Below, piece by piece: positions 1-9,994 of a stretch of 64,000 nucleotides of DNA. The first letter of the stretch is position 1, and the number at the start of each line of letters is the position of its first letter. The DNA comes from Rhynchosporium graminicola (taxonomy: Eukaryota > Ascomycota > Leotiomycetes > Helotiales > Ploettnerulaceae): contig FJUW01000054.1 in assembly GCA_900074885.1 (NCBI GenBank), positions 248,001 through 312,000 on the forward strand, read 5' to 3'. A program made the position numbers and the translations under genes. The notes below the pieces were generated by a model that had not been told where the DNA came from, made no database searches, and saw only the letters and a list, made by a program, of their open reading frames with translations.

Positions 1-1
1 C

Positions 2-157
2 TCGAAGTCCGGCGCCAGTGGTCTCTTGACCCAGGATTCCATTGACGGCAAGGTAAGCTATGTTGTCGGCGTGCAATGGCAGAAGTGTATGTTCTCAGAT
101 CTTCCCATGGAGAGTAGTATTATTAACACCAATATAGGCACGCCACCAAAGGCATAA
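2..157 (+). CDS. Possible 3' end of a gene entering from the left edge (unidentified)
   Basis: An open frame runs from the window edge to a TAA at 155-157, giving 51 residues without a visible start. The stretch contains a well-composed segment (SIDGKVSYVVGVQWQKC) that looks more like the tail of a real protein than random sequence, but I do not recognise the family. A splice-donor-like AAG|GTAAGC lies at about 51-58, so the frame could instead end in an intron. Only the upstream sequence can settle whether this is coding. Confidence 0.3.
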   Translation, partial: SKSGASGLLTQDSIDGKVSYVVGVQWQKCMFSDLPMESSIINTNIGTPPKA

Positions 158-1003
158 GTATAAATTTCATCTTGGCGACGTTGATGTGGGCTGAAGATAC
201 TGCATTGAAGTTGTGACTATTGTGATGAAATGTGCTGGGGGCTGGATGCGGGGAGGGGCTTTCTTTTGTACTCTTTTATTTATGCATGATACGGTTAGGA
301 CATATATCAAGCTTTTGGTGTATCCTGGTATTTGATTTTCGATCTGATGTGATGACATGTCGCTCGAATCTGCACGAACTATCTGTCGTAGGACTCAGGA
401 AAGTAACAGAGTCTGTAAACTGGAAGAGAGGTTCTTCGCCGACAAGTTCAGAACACTGATTAAAATATATGTTGGTCTACGTCAGCAGAGTATCTATGCC
501 GGGGCTCAGCCGGCCAGATATACCTCTACAGGTCTCGACTACCTTGATTCAGCAGCCACCATACAACCAATATTATAACAATAATATTGCTGTATACGAC
601 TCACTTGAGTCTAATTGACTGTGCGTATACGACAGAGTGATACCAACAATATGTGATTAAGATACACTGAGCATTTTTCCAACAAACTCTGAGTACATGT
701 TGTCTAAAAGGACAAAGCCGACGAGCGCTATTGCACCACTAGAAATGACTTCAGGGAATCTCAAAGCAACATCAACTCCAATACTAAGTAAAGACAGCCC
801 TATCAAGACACCAAGCCCAATGGCTTAACCGCAGCTATATCCTCAGCCCGGCACTGACAGGCAGGAACAAAACATTACAAACATAATTACTCATGTCCCA
901 GCCTACCCGAAAGCCCTGAATACCATACACATATTTCATTATTCTTCGATAAATCTTCACCATACTGTGTTCTCCATATAGACAAAACAGCCACAAGTCT
1001 TTG
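158..1003. other. Intergenic, no supported gene
   Basis: Only short frames on both strands, none with a recognisable domain or a convincing exon structure. The right end is the 3' flank of the small secreted protein gene on the minus strand. Confidence 0.5.
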
Positions 1004-1423
1004 TCAGCGACTGCAGCCGCACTGTCGACTGGTACAACTCCGTCCATCCTCGGCAGGGTGACTAAAGAACCCGCCGTTATCCGAGCAAGATGCAGAGTAT
1101 TGAGATGCGCAGATTGATGCAGAAAGGCCTGAATGGCAAGAAAGTGTGTATTGGGCTTGCGATTGAGCGTCGACCGTACTCTGGGGCGATATCTGATTGT
1201 CGTCTATGGAATCTTTATGGGATGTTGTTACTGGTAGCGCGGTTGGGACGGCTGTGGTGATGGTAATGGTTGAGAGGAGAGTGAGAAGGGAGAGGAGCTG
1301 AGTTTTGTTGATTAATAGCATGTCCACCAGGATAGCATGATTGTGTAGGATGATTATCAAAGATGCGATCTTTGAGGCGTGAGAGGAGGGAAGCGAGGAA
1401 TGTGGACTTACACCGAGCTTCAT
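1004..1423 (-). CDS. Small cysteine-containing secreted protein, effector-like
   Basis: Proposed exons, read right to left: 1423-1412 and 1297-1004, giving 101 residues. The first exon encodes only MKLG. A GTAAGT donor follows at once, and splicing to a CAG acceptor at 1298-1300 yields an N-terminus MKLGLLSLLTLLSTITITTA, a textbook secretion signal with cleavage expected near Ala20. The mature part (about 80 residues) is Ser/Gln-rich, then ends in a compact domain with six cysteines (C, C, C, C, C, GC spacing) in its last 45 residues. Six cysteines could form three disulfides, common in small secreted fungal proteins. No family recognised. The intron is 114 nt, a multiple of three, and has no stop, so the unspliced 139-residue frame is also open, and an internal ATG at 1321 gives a 105-residue alternative that also begins with a plausible signal. 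Secretion is inferred; the effector role is a guess. Confidence 0.55.
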   Translation of the reverse strand: MKLGVSPHSSLPSSHASKIASLIIILHNHAILVDMLLINKTQLLSLLTLLSTITITTAVPTALPVTTSHKDSIDDNQISPQSTVDAQSQAQYTLSCHSGLSASICASQYSASCSDNGGFFSHPAEDGRSCTSRQCGCSR

Positions 1424-2589
1424 GGTTGTACTTGATTTTCCTTAATTATGGCTGACCGGTCCCCGATGACCTATCCTACCAGATTCTCCTTCAAGGTGCG
1501 AAAGTCAAGCCACAACTGATCCAGCAGTAGTGTCCGGTGAAGTGATTTCCGCTCCGAAAATAGCAAGGACTTAAATTAGGAAATATACCGGACTGCGAGA
1601 AAAAAGGTACAAAGTACGGATTTCTATCATCTAGTAAGGGTGTAAGGGAGGGATAAGTAAGTAAATGTATCTCTTCTCATGACTACCAGTACTGTGTCAC
1701 ATTGACCCGACCTGGTGCGATGGTGAGCAAGATTGCCGGACAGTCCGAATGCCGAAAACATGTCTCGTGGATCAAACAGGGAAAAAGGGGGAGATTTGCA
1801 AGGGATTATGCAGGCACATGTATGTGAGCACCCACCATGCGTTTGATGTGTGACAGATGTCTTTTGAACGTTGTTGTGCTTGTTACACGAGGAGCTGGAG
1901 GAACTGTGGTACAACGACTGGTGGTACGAGGAATGGTGGATACTTAGATGACTGAGATCGTTATGAATAGGATACACTTTCTGTGCGTAGGATCGGCCAG
2001 CGGCCGGTCTTTAAACTGAATCGTTTTGACGTGTCGCTTCATGATGCCGAATCAAAGCTTGATACTGATCAAATGTTTGACCCTCCCAGTACAAACCAAA
2101 TTGTTATACAGGATTTGAACATCGTAGGTAAGTGTTGCTTGAATGAAATTATCCAGATGTACAAGAGCCAGTACTTGGAAGTGGACTACTCACCGCAATT
2201 TACTCACTTACTATACGACAAACACTATCGTCTGATACTCTGACATAAATGAATAAGTGACGTGCAGCAAGCACAATAGTAAATTGCCTGTGCACTTGGC
2301 GTCGATGCGAGCTGCCGATAGCAGGCAGCATCGAAATTCAGACTAAGCTTCCCTATCACTGCTACCAGGCTCATTTGATACTGCGTCTTCTGTTACACAG
2401 CTGTTAATCAACATGCATCTGCACGTTCTCAGATGACGTGGTAGGATTCATGCTGTCCCAAAAATGGCAAGGACTTCACTTGAACTGCAGTCACTCTTCA
2501 ATGAATATCAATAATGTGTTCAAGATCCTGATATCTCGCATATGCCGAAGCTTTCTACGATACACAATAAGACTCCTGCCAGCTAGGCT
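1424..2589. other. Intergenic, no supported gene
   Basis: Contains a His/Ser-rich 116-codon frame (1627-1977, minus) and an 86-codon frame (1983-2243, plus). Neither shows a domain, a plausible exon structure or coding-like composition. I see no RNA gene or repeat here. Confidence 0.45.
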
Positions 2590-4353
2590 TCAGACTTGAT
2601 TTGGACTACGAGCTATAGGCTCGTCAACTCGATTATAGTCACTCTCACTTGAAGTGTCCTCTTCTATGATCTCCTTCATTCCCGTAATCTTTGTGACAAC
2701 AGCAGCAGCGAAAAGATCTCCGGAAACATTAAGCGCTGTTCGAAACCTATCAAGGAACCAATCGATTGCGACGACTACAGCGAACATCCTACTCCAGATA
2801 TTAGTATAGCAGAATGTAATGTCTCAAGATTATCAGGATCAGCAAGGGAAATTTAATCCTGAATCGAGATCTCCGATAACTTACCCTGTCACCGGAACAT
2901 TAATCGAGTTTGCTATCATGACTGTTAAAACAAGCGATGCTGACGGAATTGGCGCTACTCCGATAGATGCTAGCGTTGACAGAAGACATATAATAATATA
3001 GTCGACAGCAGACAAGATATGACCTTGAGTAGCTGCTAAGAAGACAACAACGATTGGGAAGTAAATTGCAGTTCTAAGGGCATATATTGTTAGCATAGGA
3101 ACGTCTGATATTAAGTGTATGCTGTCTTACCCATCCATATTGATTAGGCACCCCAAAGGAACAAGGAACTTGACAACGGTGTCAGGATTGCCACGGTCCA
3201 GGCAGCATTTGATTGTGACAGGAAGCGTAGCTGCACTTGATGCTGTGCCCCATGCGGTGATCCTGGAATTTAGATTAGCGTGCTTTTCCCTCAAGGTCTT
3301 GAGATCAAGGAACAGGATTTAAGTGCTACAGGATAAAGCTGCCACAGAATTGAGGCATTCTAGGTGACAGAGACGTACCATGCTTTTGAGTTCTTGAACC
3401 AATACGACCAAGGGTTTTTCCTGACCACAAATAGATAAATTGCGGGGAGAATGATGAATGTATGCAAAGCCATCATCGATAACGAGCCCGCGATAAGTAT
3501 AGCCAAGTTAAAACCAACGTCGGATATGTTGAGTCTGAAAAGGTTGGGGAGAATCAGGAAGAAAACACCAATCGGCGCTAATTTGATCAGGAACGTGATG
3601 ACAACGACGATAATGCTTTCAATCTCTTGCACTACACGCAGGATGGCCGAGCCAGGTTTGAGGAGATATCCAACAATGATAGAAGTAATAACGATCGCGA
3701 GGAGACTGTCGTTGGCCAAGGCGAAGACAACATTCTGGGGAATGAACGACTCGAACATCTGAACCACGACACCATGGACTGTGGATTCTCCTCCAATCTT
3801 CGATATCGTTTCGCTCTGGCTTGAAATTCCATCAGTCGATAAGCTTGCCTCGTCCGCAATAGTCATGAGCTTGGACCATACTAGCCCAGTCAACAGAGCA
3901 CTGTGGAAGATCGCGATGAAAGTGGTCGCGAGAAAGTACGTGATTGTCCATTTGGCGAGGACTGGGCCACCCTTGGTCATTTCCTTCAATCTCTGCACAG
4001 CCAAGATCATTGCTGTCACGATCAAAGGCAACACTACAACTAGTCAGCCACCTAATAAATGTGTATATCGGGAATCTCTCACCAACAGCTCTAAGAGAGC
4101 GGAGCCAAAGGACACCAGGTATCCCAAGTATTGCTCGAGCCGCATCGGGAACCTCATCGACCTGGCTGGTAACAGTCAAACCAATTGCGATTGCCATGAT
4201 TGCTGCTACGACGATTTGAAAAGCAGAACCTGGCTCTTTGATAGAAGCCCACCATGGCTTCTTTACTGGGGTTTCTAAAGGGGTGGGGTCAGCTATCACT
4301 GGTGGGCTTTGGCAGCGAGTCTCCTGTATATCGTCTCTCCTGGTCTTCTCCAT
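2590..4353 (-). CDS. Dicarboxylate/amino acid:cation symporter (DAACS, GltP/SLC1-like)
   Basis: Five exons, all frame-consistent: 4353-4083, 4039-3379, 3262-3131, 3073-2885 and 2788-2590, giving 483 residues. That is close to the 420-550 usual for this family. The protein is polytopic. Family hallmarks are visible: a VLPLIVTAMI core segment early on, the re-entrant-loop serine/threonine motif as GTASSAATLPV (about residues 316-326), and the sodium/substrate-binding NMDGTA motif (about 352-357). The NMDGTA motif is only made by joining exon 3 (ending GATGG) to exon 4 (starting AACTGC), which confirms that junction. Members take up glutamate, aspartate or C4-dicarboxylates with sodium or protons at the plasma membrane; the substrate here cannot be read from sequence. 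The C-terminus is an acidic cytosolic tail (EEDTSSESD). Such bacterial/animal-type symporters are patchy in fungi. Neighbours give no pathway context. Confidence 0.9.
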
Positions 4354-5265
4354 GATTGATAATCAAGAATCTCGGCGATGCGTGAACTTCAATCGGTCCA
4401 GGCGATATGGAGCTACAGCTCAAGACCTGAGAAAATTCGGGATCTTGAGGTTCTTCTGATCAGGTATTTATGTCCAAAGGCCCGCCTCCTGGGCCAATCT
4501 CGATAATGAATTGGCATTTTGAAAGATCCGTACACGAGTGAGCAACAACCTTGGGAGAGTTTGGCATTGTGTGGCGATGTTGGTCCGTTGTCTTTTTGAC
4601 TGAACATGGTAGGTACAAGGCGCTGCCGAGCAGTTCCTTCATGTTTGTGGAAATTGGCAAAGGATCCTAAAATAAAATGGCACAGGGAGACTGGAGACAC
4701 GAGAATCTCAGGATATCTGAATTGAAGTGTTTGAGCGGCTGTGCGGCAGCCAAGTTGGTGTTGGCAGCCCCATTCATACTTAGCCATGGCCGGCTCCGTC
4801 ACTGCCCAGAATCGCCTAGACTTTCGACGCCGAAACATGTGTAAGCTCGAGATTATTGAGACTGAGCAATGGGTCAGCATGGTATGCGCCAAACGATATG
4901 CCAATTGATAACATCGGCCTTTCATCGAATGAACAGTCGGTGTGTTAGAAAGGACCGAGAATATCCGATATTTTGCCCTGCAACCCAAGTTTTTGGAATC
5001 CAAGTCCACACAAAAGAAGACTTCCGCCACTTAGACCGAGTAAGTTGATATATCTCTCTCCGAACTCAACACCAGGAGCCAGGGTTGTTTGGTAGACACG
5101 AAATATGTCGCGTGCAGCCAAGAAACATTCATCTCTTTACCAAGACTTGGCCAATCCGCTAAGCACTAATATGTAAACGTTAGCTTTTGACTGCATGATA
5201 TGGTACTCCAAGGTCGACCTCGCTCAGAATGGACCAAGATCTGGACTCTGACTATCGACGGCAGA
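4354..5265. other. Intergenic, no supported gene
   Basis: Upstream region of the symporter gene. A 205-codon open frame on the minus strand (4413-5030) is present, but it has no domain, no coherent hydrophobic pattern and a composition like intergenic DNA. Confidence 0.45.
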
Positions 5266-5486
5266 AGAAAGGTGGCCGATCCTGGCGAAGCTGATGATAC
5301 CTGAACAAGACAGTTCAAGTGCCAGGTTAGTTTTGTGACTGATATTTTTTCAATTTAAAGTCTTGTATAATTTTCGCGACATTATCTCTGTGGTTAAGTG
5401 TGGTTCTGAAATGCTTTCGTGATTTCACGGTCCTCCTATCTCGAGGAGTCCAGTTAGTCTTGGTCGCCCACTTCTTTCTGGCATCA
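5266..5486. repeat. Dispersed repeat, copy A
   Basis: This stretch aligns by eye along its whole length with 9236-9460 and in part with 19040-19917. Shared landmarks in order: GTGGCCGATcCTGgCGAAGCTGATG, then TTcGTGACT, then AAAGTCTTGTA, then TTCGCGAcATTa, then TAAGTgtGGTTCTGAAAT, then CTTTCTGGCATC at the end (lower case marks variable bases). No terminal inverted repeats or coding potential are evident. It may be a solo LTR or another non-autonomous element; the type is not determined. Confidence 0.6.
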
Positions 5487-5784
5487 CTAGTCTGGGTTTG
5501 CTGGTCGGGGTCGTTTCTTCTTTTTGCCAGCCCATAGGAATGTGGTTACTTGAGGTATTTGACGAAAGTTAGGCACAAAGGCTGCAAAATAAGGTGTATC
5601 CTTACCAATTACATGAGTTGCTGAACTTGAGGATCGATAAGCTGGGCCAGGACAAGGGCTTAGGTAGCATCTGCTCGTTGTCCAAGATGAAGCTGTTGGG
5701 TGCATTGAGTTCACCATAGCGGAATTGTAGACCATGGTCTGGTACGGACGAAGAAATCCCAACTTAGCCAACCAGAAAGTAACG

Positions 5785-6492
5785 TTAGACAACTCCTCTG
5801 ATTTCTCTGTTAATCTGTATAGCATCGTCCCAGTCTTTCTTCGTCCGAGGTTTTGTAATCCTCTCCTCTCTGAGCGGCTTCACTTGCTTTCCCTGCACTT
5901 CCTCGAAGACTTGCTTCAGCACATCCACTTCTAGGACTTCGTCACCCATAGCAGTTTTTAGAACTTTTAGAGCCTCACATCCCCAGATAACAAGCCACGG
6001 CTCCAAAATCACATCCTCTCTCACGAAACACGTGACTGGGTCCTCGAACTCGAGAATAAGTTGCTGTACAGCGGGCGGCGGTAACAAAGGATAACCAGAT
6101 CCAAGAACCAACCATTTTACATCTGGGAAAATATCATGTGCTACGTGAAGCCCGGCCGATGAGGTGGAGCTAGCGTTTAAAGATCCAGTCTTGTTATAGA
6201 AGATGATTTCGAGTCTCGGATACCAAGTCGCGTGATGATCGTGGTCGGAGTGAGCGTGCGGAGGGAACAGAGGGCCAGGGTTGTCTACACGGAACCGAAT
6301 AGCTTCGACCTGTATCTCATAGCATACTGAGATATATATCGTGTCTGCGGAAGGAATCGCGCTATGCAGCGTCTGGAGGGCAAGCTCAATCGCGAGCAGA
6401 CCATTTGGGAAACGAATGGCATAATTTGCGTCCGCTTGTTCCCCTAATAACAGAAGAGATTTCATTAGTGGTCCTTTGGCATCGTACTCCAT
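5785..6492 (-). pseudogene. Divergent MobA-like NTP-transferase homologue with lost catalytic motifs
   Basis: Single uninterrupted frame of 235 residues; the first ATG is at 6492 and an alternative, matching the usual family start (MKSLLLLG), at 6465. It resembles fungal MobA-like (molybdenum cofactor guanylyltransferase-type) proteins. Support: an N-terminal MKxLLLLG strand, the FPNGLLAIELALQTLHSAIPSA segment, a DYPLLPPxxxQQL-like block (here SGYPLLPPPAVQQL), EFEDPVTCF, and an EPWLVIWGCEAL block where the family has EPLLxIWxPEAL. The residues that bind nucleotide and metal in active members are gone. The glycine-rich GGxSxRMGxxK loop is replaced by GEQADANYA, and the Asp before YPLLPP is Gly. 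The frame is intact, so this may be an expressed pseudoenzyme or a young relic. The family assignment is from memory of conserved blocks and should be checked by profile search. Confidence 0.55.
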
Positions 6493-7420
6493 GGCCTCTT
6501 GAAATGAATCAGATGATGGATGTGTTGACGAAGGAAGGATGTTTGAGAGCCAGAAAACTGGAGTTCGGACTTGTGGGTGTCTCCTTCAAGTACATCGTCG
6601 CTTAATTCGTGATCTGTTTACTCTTCTTTCTGTAGCAACACATTCATGACATTGTGTCATTAGCATGGAGCAGTTGGCTGCCGCTCTAAGAGATCAAGAG
6701 ACGATGTAAGTCAGCATGTGCAGCTTCTCTTCTAGGCCTGAGGATCGACTTCTCAGACAGCATTATAAGTTACTATGCTCAGTCTTTTCAGTCTACTCCG
6801 GCTTGAAAAGAATCAACCAACCAAAAACTTGATTTTGGTCTCGTCCAAAATTTTGCCATCATTTGCTTCAACTAAGCATGATGAACGATAAATAATATAG
6901 ATTGTGAGTATGATAGCATAAGGACATTCCGGAGAGAGTTGGAATTGCGAACACAAAGAGTATCATAGTAAGTATAACCACAAACTCAACTTCGTTATTT
7001 TGGCTACCCTTTCTATCAGAGTAGTTTAGATCAAGTCTAAACCCCTGCAGGAGTAGACAGACTGGAGGCAGGATCCAAAACTGAGCACCATATATATGTA
7101 TATACACGAGTACATGTTTAGGGTTAGCATTTGCCAGCTTCCTGGGGTCCAGCACAGAAGACAATCGAATGACCCGATGTCTCGATCACGAGGCTGGGCG
7201 CTAGTGTAAAGACACGAAGTGTTAATCAAAAGGGGGATGCTGCGGGGTATTTCACCCTGGATATTTGCTCGTTTCGCTGGGCCGCTCGTCAATACATCTC
7301 TTCTGATCCAAACCACCATGAACCTTCAGCAGGATTCCAGCGCTTGATTCTTACCATTCGCAGCCCGCTGCTACCGCCGCCAGATACCTCAAAACGACCT
7401 CTTCGCAATCCCCGGTTTAT
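6493..7420. other. Intergenic, no supported gene
   Basis: Short frames only (for example 6868-7164 and 7026-7319, minus). None has a domain or a coherent exon structure. The right end is the 3' flank of the UBC7-type gene. Confidence 0.45.
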
Positions 7421-7990
7421 TCAGTCCTCCCCTAAAGTATCCCTGACTCCTCTCCGACACCGTCGCTTGAACTCTTTATTGCCAGTCTTTTCCTCCCGCC
7501 ACAATCTTGCCGCCTCAACATTCGCCGGACTCTCATCATTCGGACTGTGTAGCAGACTGATCACACTCAGCAATATTGTCTCCGGTGTTTGCACAGGCGA
7601 CCACCTCTCCGAAGCACTTTCGTAGCCGTACTGGTCATCTTCCGGAGGGTGTAGAATCGATATGCATAGACGGCCATCTGCGTAGATATTGGGGTGGAAT
7701 GGGATCGGTGTCTTGAACACTAGAGCTGGCGGTAGAAGAGGATATTCTGGTGGGAAGGTAAGATGGCATCGAAAATTCCCCCCTGCACAATGTGAGTGAG
7801 CTGGCGTAGGTAGAGGGCGATGGGCATATTTACCTCCATAGTATTTGCAATCGTCGGATATCATGAGCATCACCTCCCACTCGAAAATATTGCTGTTCAC
7901 TAGTCCGCATGAGATTCCTGGCAGGTCTTTCGCACTTTCCATGTATTTAAGTTGACGCGTAAGCAGGCCAGCAGCACCAGACTGAGCCAT
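7421..7990 (-). CDS. ubc7: Ubiquitin-conjugating enzyme E2, UBC7/UBE2G type
   Basis: Exons 7990-7834 and 7782-7421 give 172 residues, the usual size for this E2 group. The ATG at 7990 was chosen because it gives MAQSGAAGLLTRQLK, the standard Ubc7-like start; the open frame upstream has no ATG in phase. The UBC fold is complete: HPN at 82-84, active-site Cys92 in GRLCISIL, and the acidic insertion HPPEDDQYGYESASERW just after it, which is diagnostic of the UBC7/UBE2G/CDC34 branch. Ubc7 enzymes pass ubiquitin to ER-associated RING ligases in ER-associated degradation, building Lys48 chains on misfolded proteins; this role is family knowledge. The 51-nt intron splits Gly53 (YYG|G|GNF). It is a multiple of three and stop-free, so retention would insert 17 residues without breaking the frame. 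Confidence 0.93.
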   Translation of the reverse strand: MAQSGAAGLLTRQLKYMESAKDLPGISCGLVNSNIFEWEVMLMISDDCKYYGGKYAHRPLPTPAHSHCAGGNFRCHLTFPPEYPLLPPALVFKTPIPFHPNIYADGRLCISILHPPEDDQYGYESASERWSPVQTPETILLSVISLLHSPNDESPANVEAARLWREEKTGNKEFKRRCRRGVRDTLGED

Positions 7991-8136
7991 TGCCACTTCT
8001 CTGTGGATATTGTTGCGGTGCGTTTCTGTAAAAGCTTTGGTGTATTCCGCCTGTTGCACAATGGCCAAAAGAATAGTCTCGGCGTTCGTTATGGCGGGTT
8101 CGTAAATTTTGCTACTTGTAGTGAATGATTTTTCGT

Positions 8137-8382
8137 TCAAGATCGATTGGGCGTAGGGCAGCTGGTGGAATTGAAACTATTCACAGAATAGTCTGGAAGG
8201 GGCAGTTGATTAATGGATAGGCTTGGAACGCGGCGTAATGTCTGTGGTGCCTTGTAGACTCGTGAAGCAAGGGGAAGCAGAGTGAACGGGAACCGTCTTA
8301 ACGCTATCACACGGCGAATTGAAGGGTGTCGAGGTCCACTGAGGCGTTTATTGTGGAAGGCGAGACTGTACAATTGACGCAT
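8137..8382 (-). CDS. Small Arg-rich ORF upstream of the UBC7 gene (doubtful)
   Basis: An ATG at 8382 opens an 81-codon frame starting MRQLYSLAFHNKRLS, rich in Arg, Pro and Leu and low in acidic residues, somewhat like a mitochondrial presequence. It ends 147 nt before the E2 start on the same strand, so it may lie in the E2 5' leader or be a small separate gene. No family recognised. An in-frame ATG at 8478 would extend it to 113 residues. I give it low weight. Confidence 0.2.
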   Translation of the reverse strand: MRQLYSLAFHNKRLSGPRHPSIRRVIALRRFPFTLLPLASRVYKAPQTLRRVPSLSINQLPLPDYSVNSFNSTSCPTPNRS

Positions 8383-9059
8383 GAAGTTGAGGAAGATAGG
8401 GCTAGTATGTAACCGCGGGGTCGCTTCCGCTATCGGCAACGAAGTTCCGCCGACAACATATGTCGTCGTCTTCAACATCTACAGCTTCATTATTGCCTAT
8501 TTAGTGGTCTTTATTCCTGAGACGCCTGGCCGAAGATTGGTGACGCTTCGCATGTCAAGATCTTCTCGAGTTGGAGAATTTAACTCGAAGCCACCAATAT
8601 GACACAAAGGTCAATTGGTAACCAATTATGCTCCTAGTTGATATGCACTCTCCCTTCCAAACCTACCTTGCCATAGCAAGCACCCAAATCCAAATTCTCA
8701 TTCTGGAAACGTCATTGCAAGAAACAGATAGATCATACATCTCTTGGACAATTTCGCGTTGGTGTATCCGAGGATAATGAGGTTGTCTTCCTCCCAGAGA
8801 TCCATTTAAATTTCTGCCATATTGTCCCACAAGTTATAGTACTCCCACCAAACGATTCCAGAGCTGTTCTTTGATTGGCATTTTAATACTCAATATCGCA
8901 AAAACCAAGGAAGCTTTAACTGGTCAAGCCTAAAGTTCTAGATCAGCTTCGTGACTTCGGAACACTTCGGACGAGCCAACTTGGTTGGGCAATAATCCCA
9001 TCTTCACCAGGATTGGCCATATTTTTTTGAACATCGATCGATAGCCGCTCGAGATATAA
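8383..9059. other. Intergenic, no supported gene
   Basis: AT-leaning sequence with no frame worth reporting. A stretch near 8938-8960 (TTCTAGATCAgcTTCGTGACTT) resembles part of repeat copy B (9290-9313) and may be a short fragment of the same family. Confidence 0.4.
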
Positions 9060-9070
9060 TAGCCGATCCA

Positions 9071-9086
9071 CCTCCCGCGCGGGAGG
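9071..9086. repeat. 16-bp perfect GC-rich palindrome
   Basis: CCTCCCGCGCGGGAGG is its own reverse complement and stands out in an AT-leaning region. It could extrude as a cruciform or be a dimeric zinc-cluster binding site; function unknown. Confidence 0.7.
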
Positions 9087-9159
9087 ACAGCCTAGCTGTC
9101 AAGCGAAAGCGCCGGCAAGATCCCTGAATCATAACATCAAGTGAATGATACAGTGACAC

Positions 9160-9223
9160 TAGGCCGCGGGTTCCCCCTTCTGGCAGTCCGAGGACTCCCA
9201 GAAGTCATCGTGTACGCGGCCTA
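9160..9223. repeat. Two-step hairpin (inverted repeat)
   Basis: TAGGCCGCG (9160-9168) pairs with CGCGGCCTA (9215-9223). Inside it, CTTCTGG (9177-9183) pairs with CCAGAAG (9198-9204). The structure lies 12 bp before repeat copy B. It may be a small hairpin element or a structured end of that repeat. Confidence 0.6.
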
Positions 9224-9235
9224 TCGTAGTTAGAA

Positions 9236-9460
9236 CAAAGTGGCCGATTCTGCCGAAGCTGATGTTATCTCACTCAGTCAATACCTAGATATTCTAGATC
9301 ATTTTCGTGACTTTAACATCTTTTTATATCAAAGTCTTGTACTGTACAGTATAAGTTTCGCGAAATTACTATTTTACTAGTCAAGTAAGGTTCTGAAATA
9401 TTTTCGAAACTTTAAATTCTCCTACAGTCTGTTTTGATCGGCCAATTCTTTCTGGCATCG
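9236..9460. repeat. Dispersed repeat, copy B
   Basis: Same family and same orientation as the copy at 5266-5486. It shares the GTGGCCGATtCTGcCGAAGCTGATG block at its left, TTTTCGTGACTTT, AAAGTCTTGTACTG, TTTCGCGAAATTAC, AAGTAAGGTTCTGAAAT and the terminal TTCTTTCTGGCATC. The copies differ by scattered substitutions and small indels, so they are old or mutated. No coding potential. Confidence 0.6.
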
Positions 9461-9994
9461 ATGGGCGGCTAAATGGATCCTGACATGCAACTTCGCCAGA
9501 ACAGCTTATAATCGGTGTTCAGCTAAATTAGCCTTCCGTTAGGTGTAGGTAGTCTACCTAGACATTTATGAGGCAATTGTGCACACAGATAAACCACACA
9601 TGCCCGACTATCAGTTGTACCTCTTATTGGTGCTTTGGGCCACTTTAATTCTGGAAAGCCCGCAAGTCAGGATGCAGCATCTTCCTAACAAGGAAACCCG
9701 TGTCATTCGTCGTGTCAGGCTCGGCCCTATCAACAGATGAGTTTCCCCACGCTTCAACGACGATCGGCAAAGACATCGACTAGTTTCTACGCAGATCTGG
9801 GGCCCCATGAGGAAGACGTATGTCAATAAGAGAAGCATGCCCGCACACATTACGAAAATTTGTCCAGCCTGCTCGAATTGCCTCGGAGACTAACTAATTG
9901 GTTTTGGTCAAACAAACAAACTTACTTTATCCGCTTCAAAGGCGATCTCTTTCTGTCCCGACACGAACTGTCCAAGAAAATACGAACGTCAAAA

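Noticed and set aside
3781..4278. 165-codon plus-strand ORF and neighbours at 3451-3762 and 3627-3824
   Set aside because: Antisense shadows of the large second exon and first exon of the DAACS symporter.
4413..5030. 205-codon minus-strand ORF
   Set aside because: No domain, no coherent hydrophobic or motif pattern, and composition like flanking intergenic DNA.
7990..8140. N-terminal extension of the UBC7-type protein by 50 residues
   Set aside because: The upstream frame has only a TTG at 8140; the ATG at 7990 gives the conserved family start.
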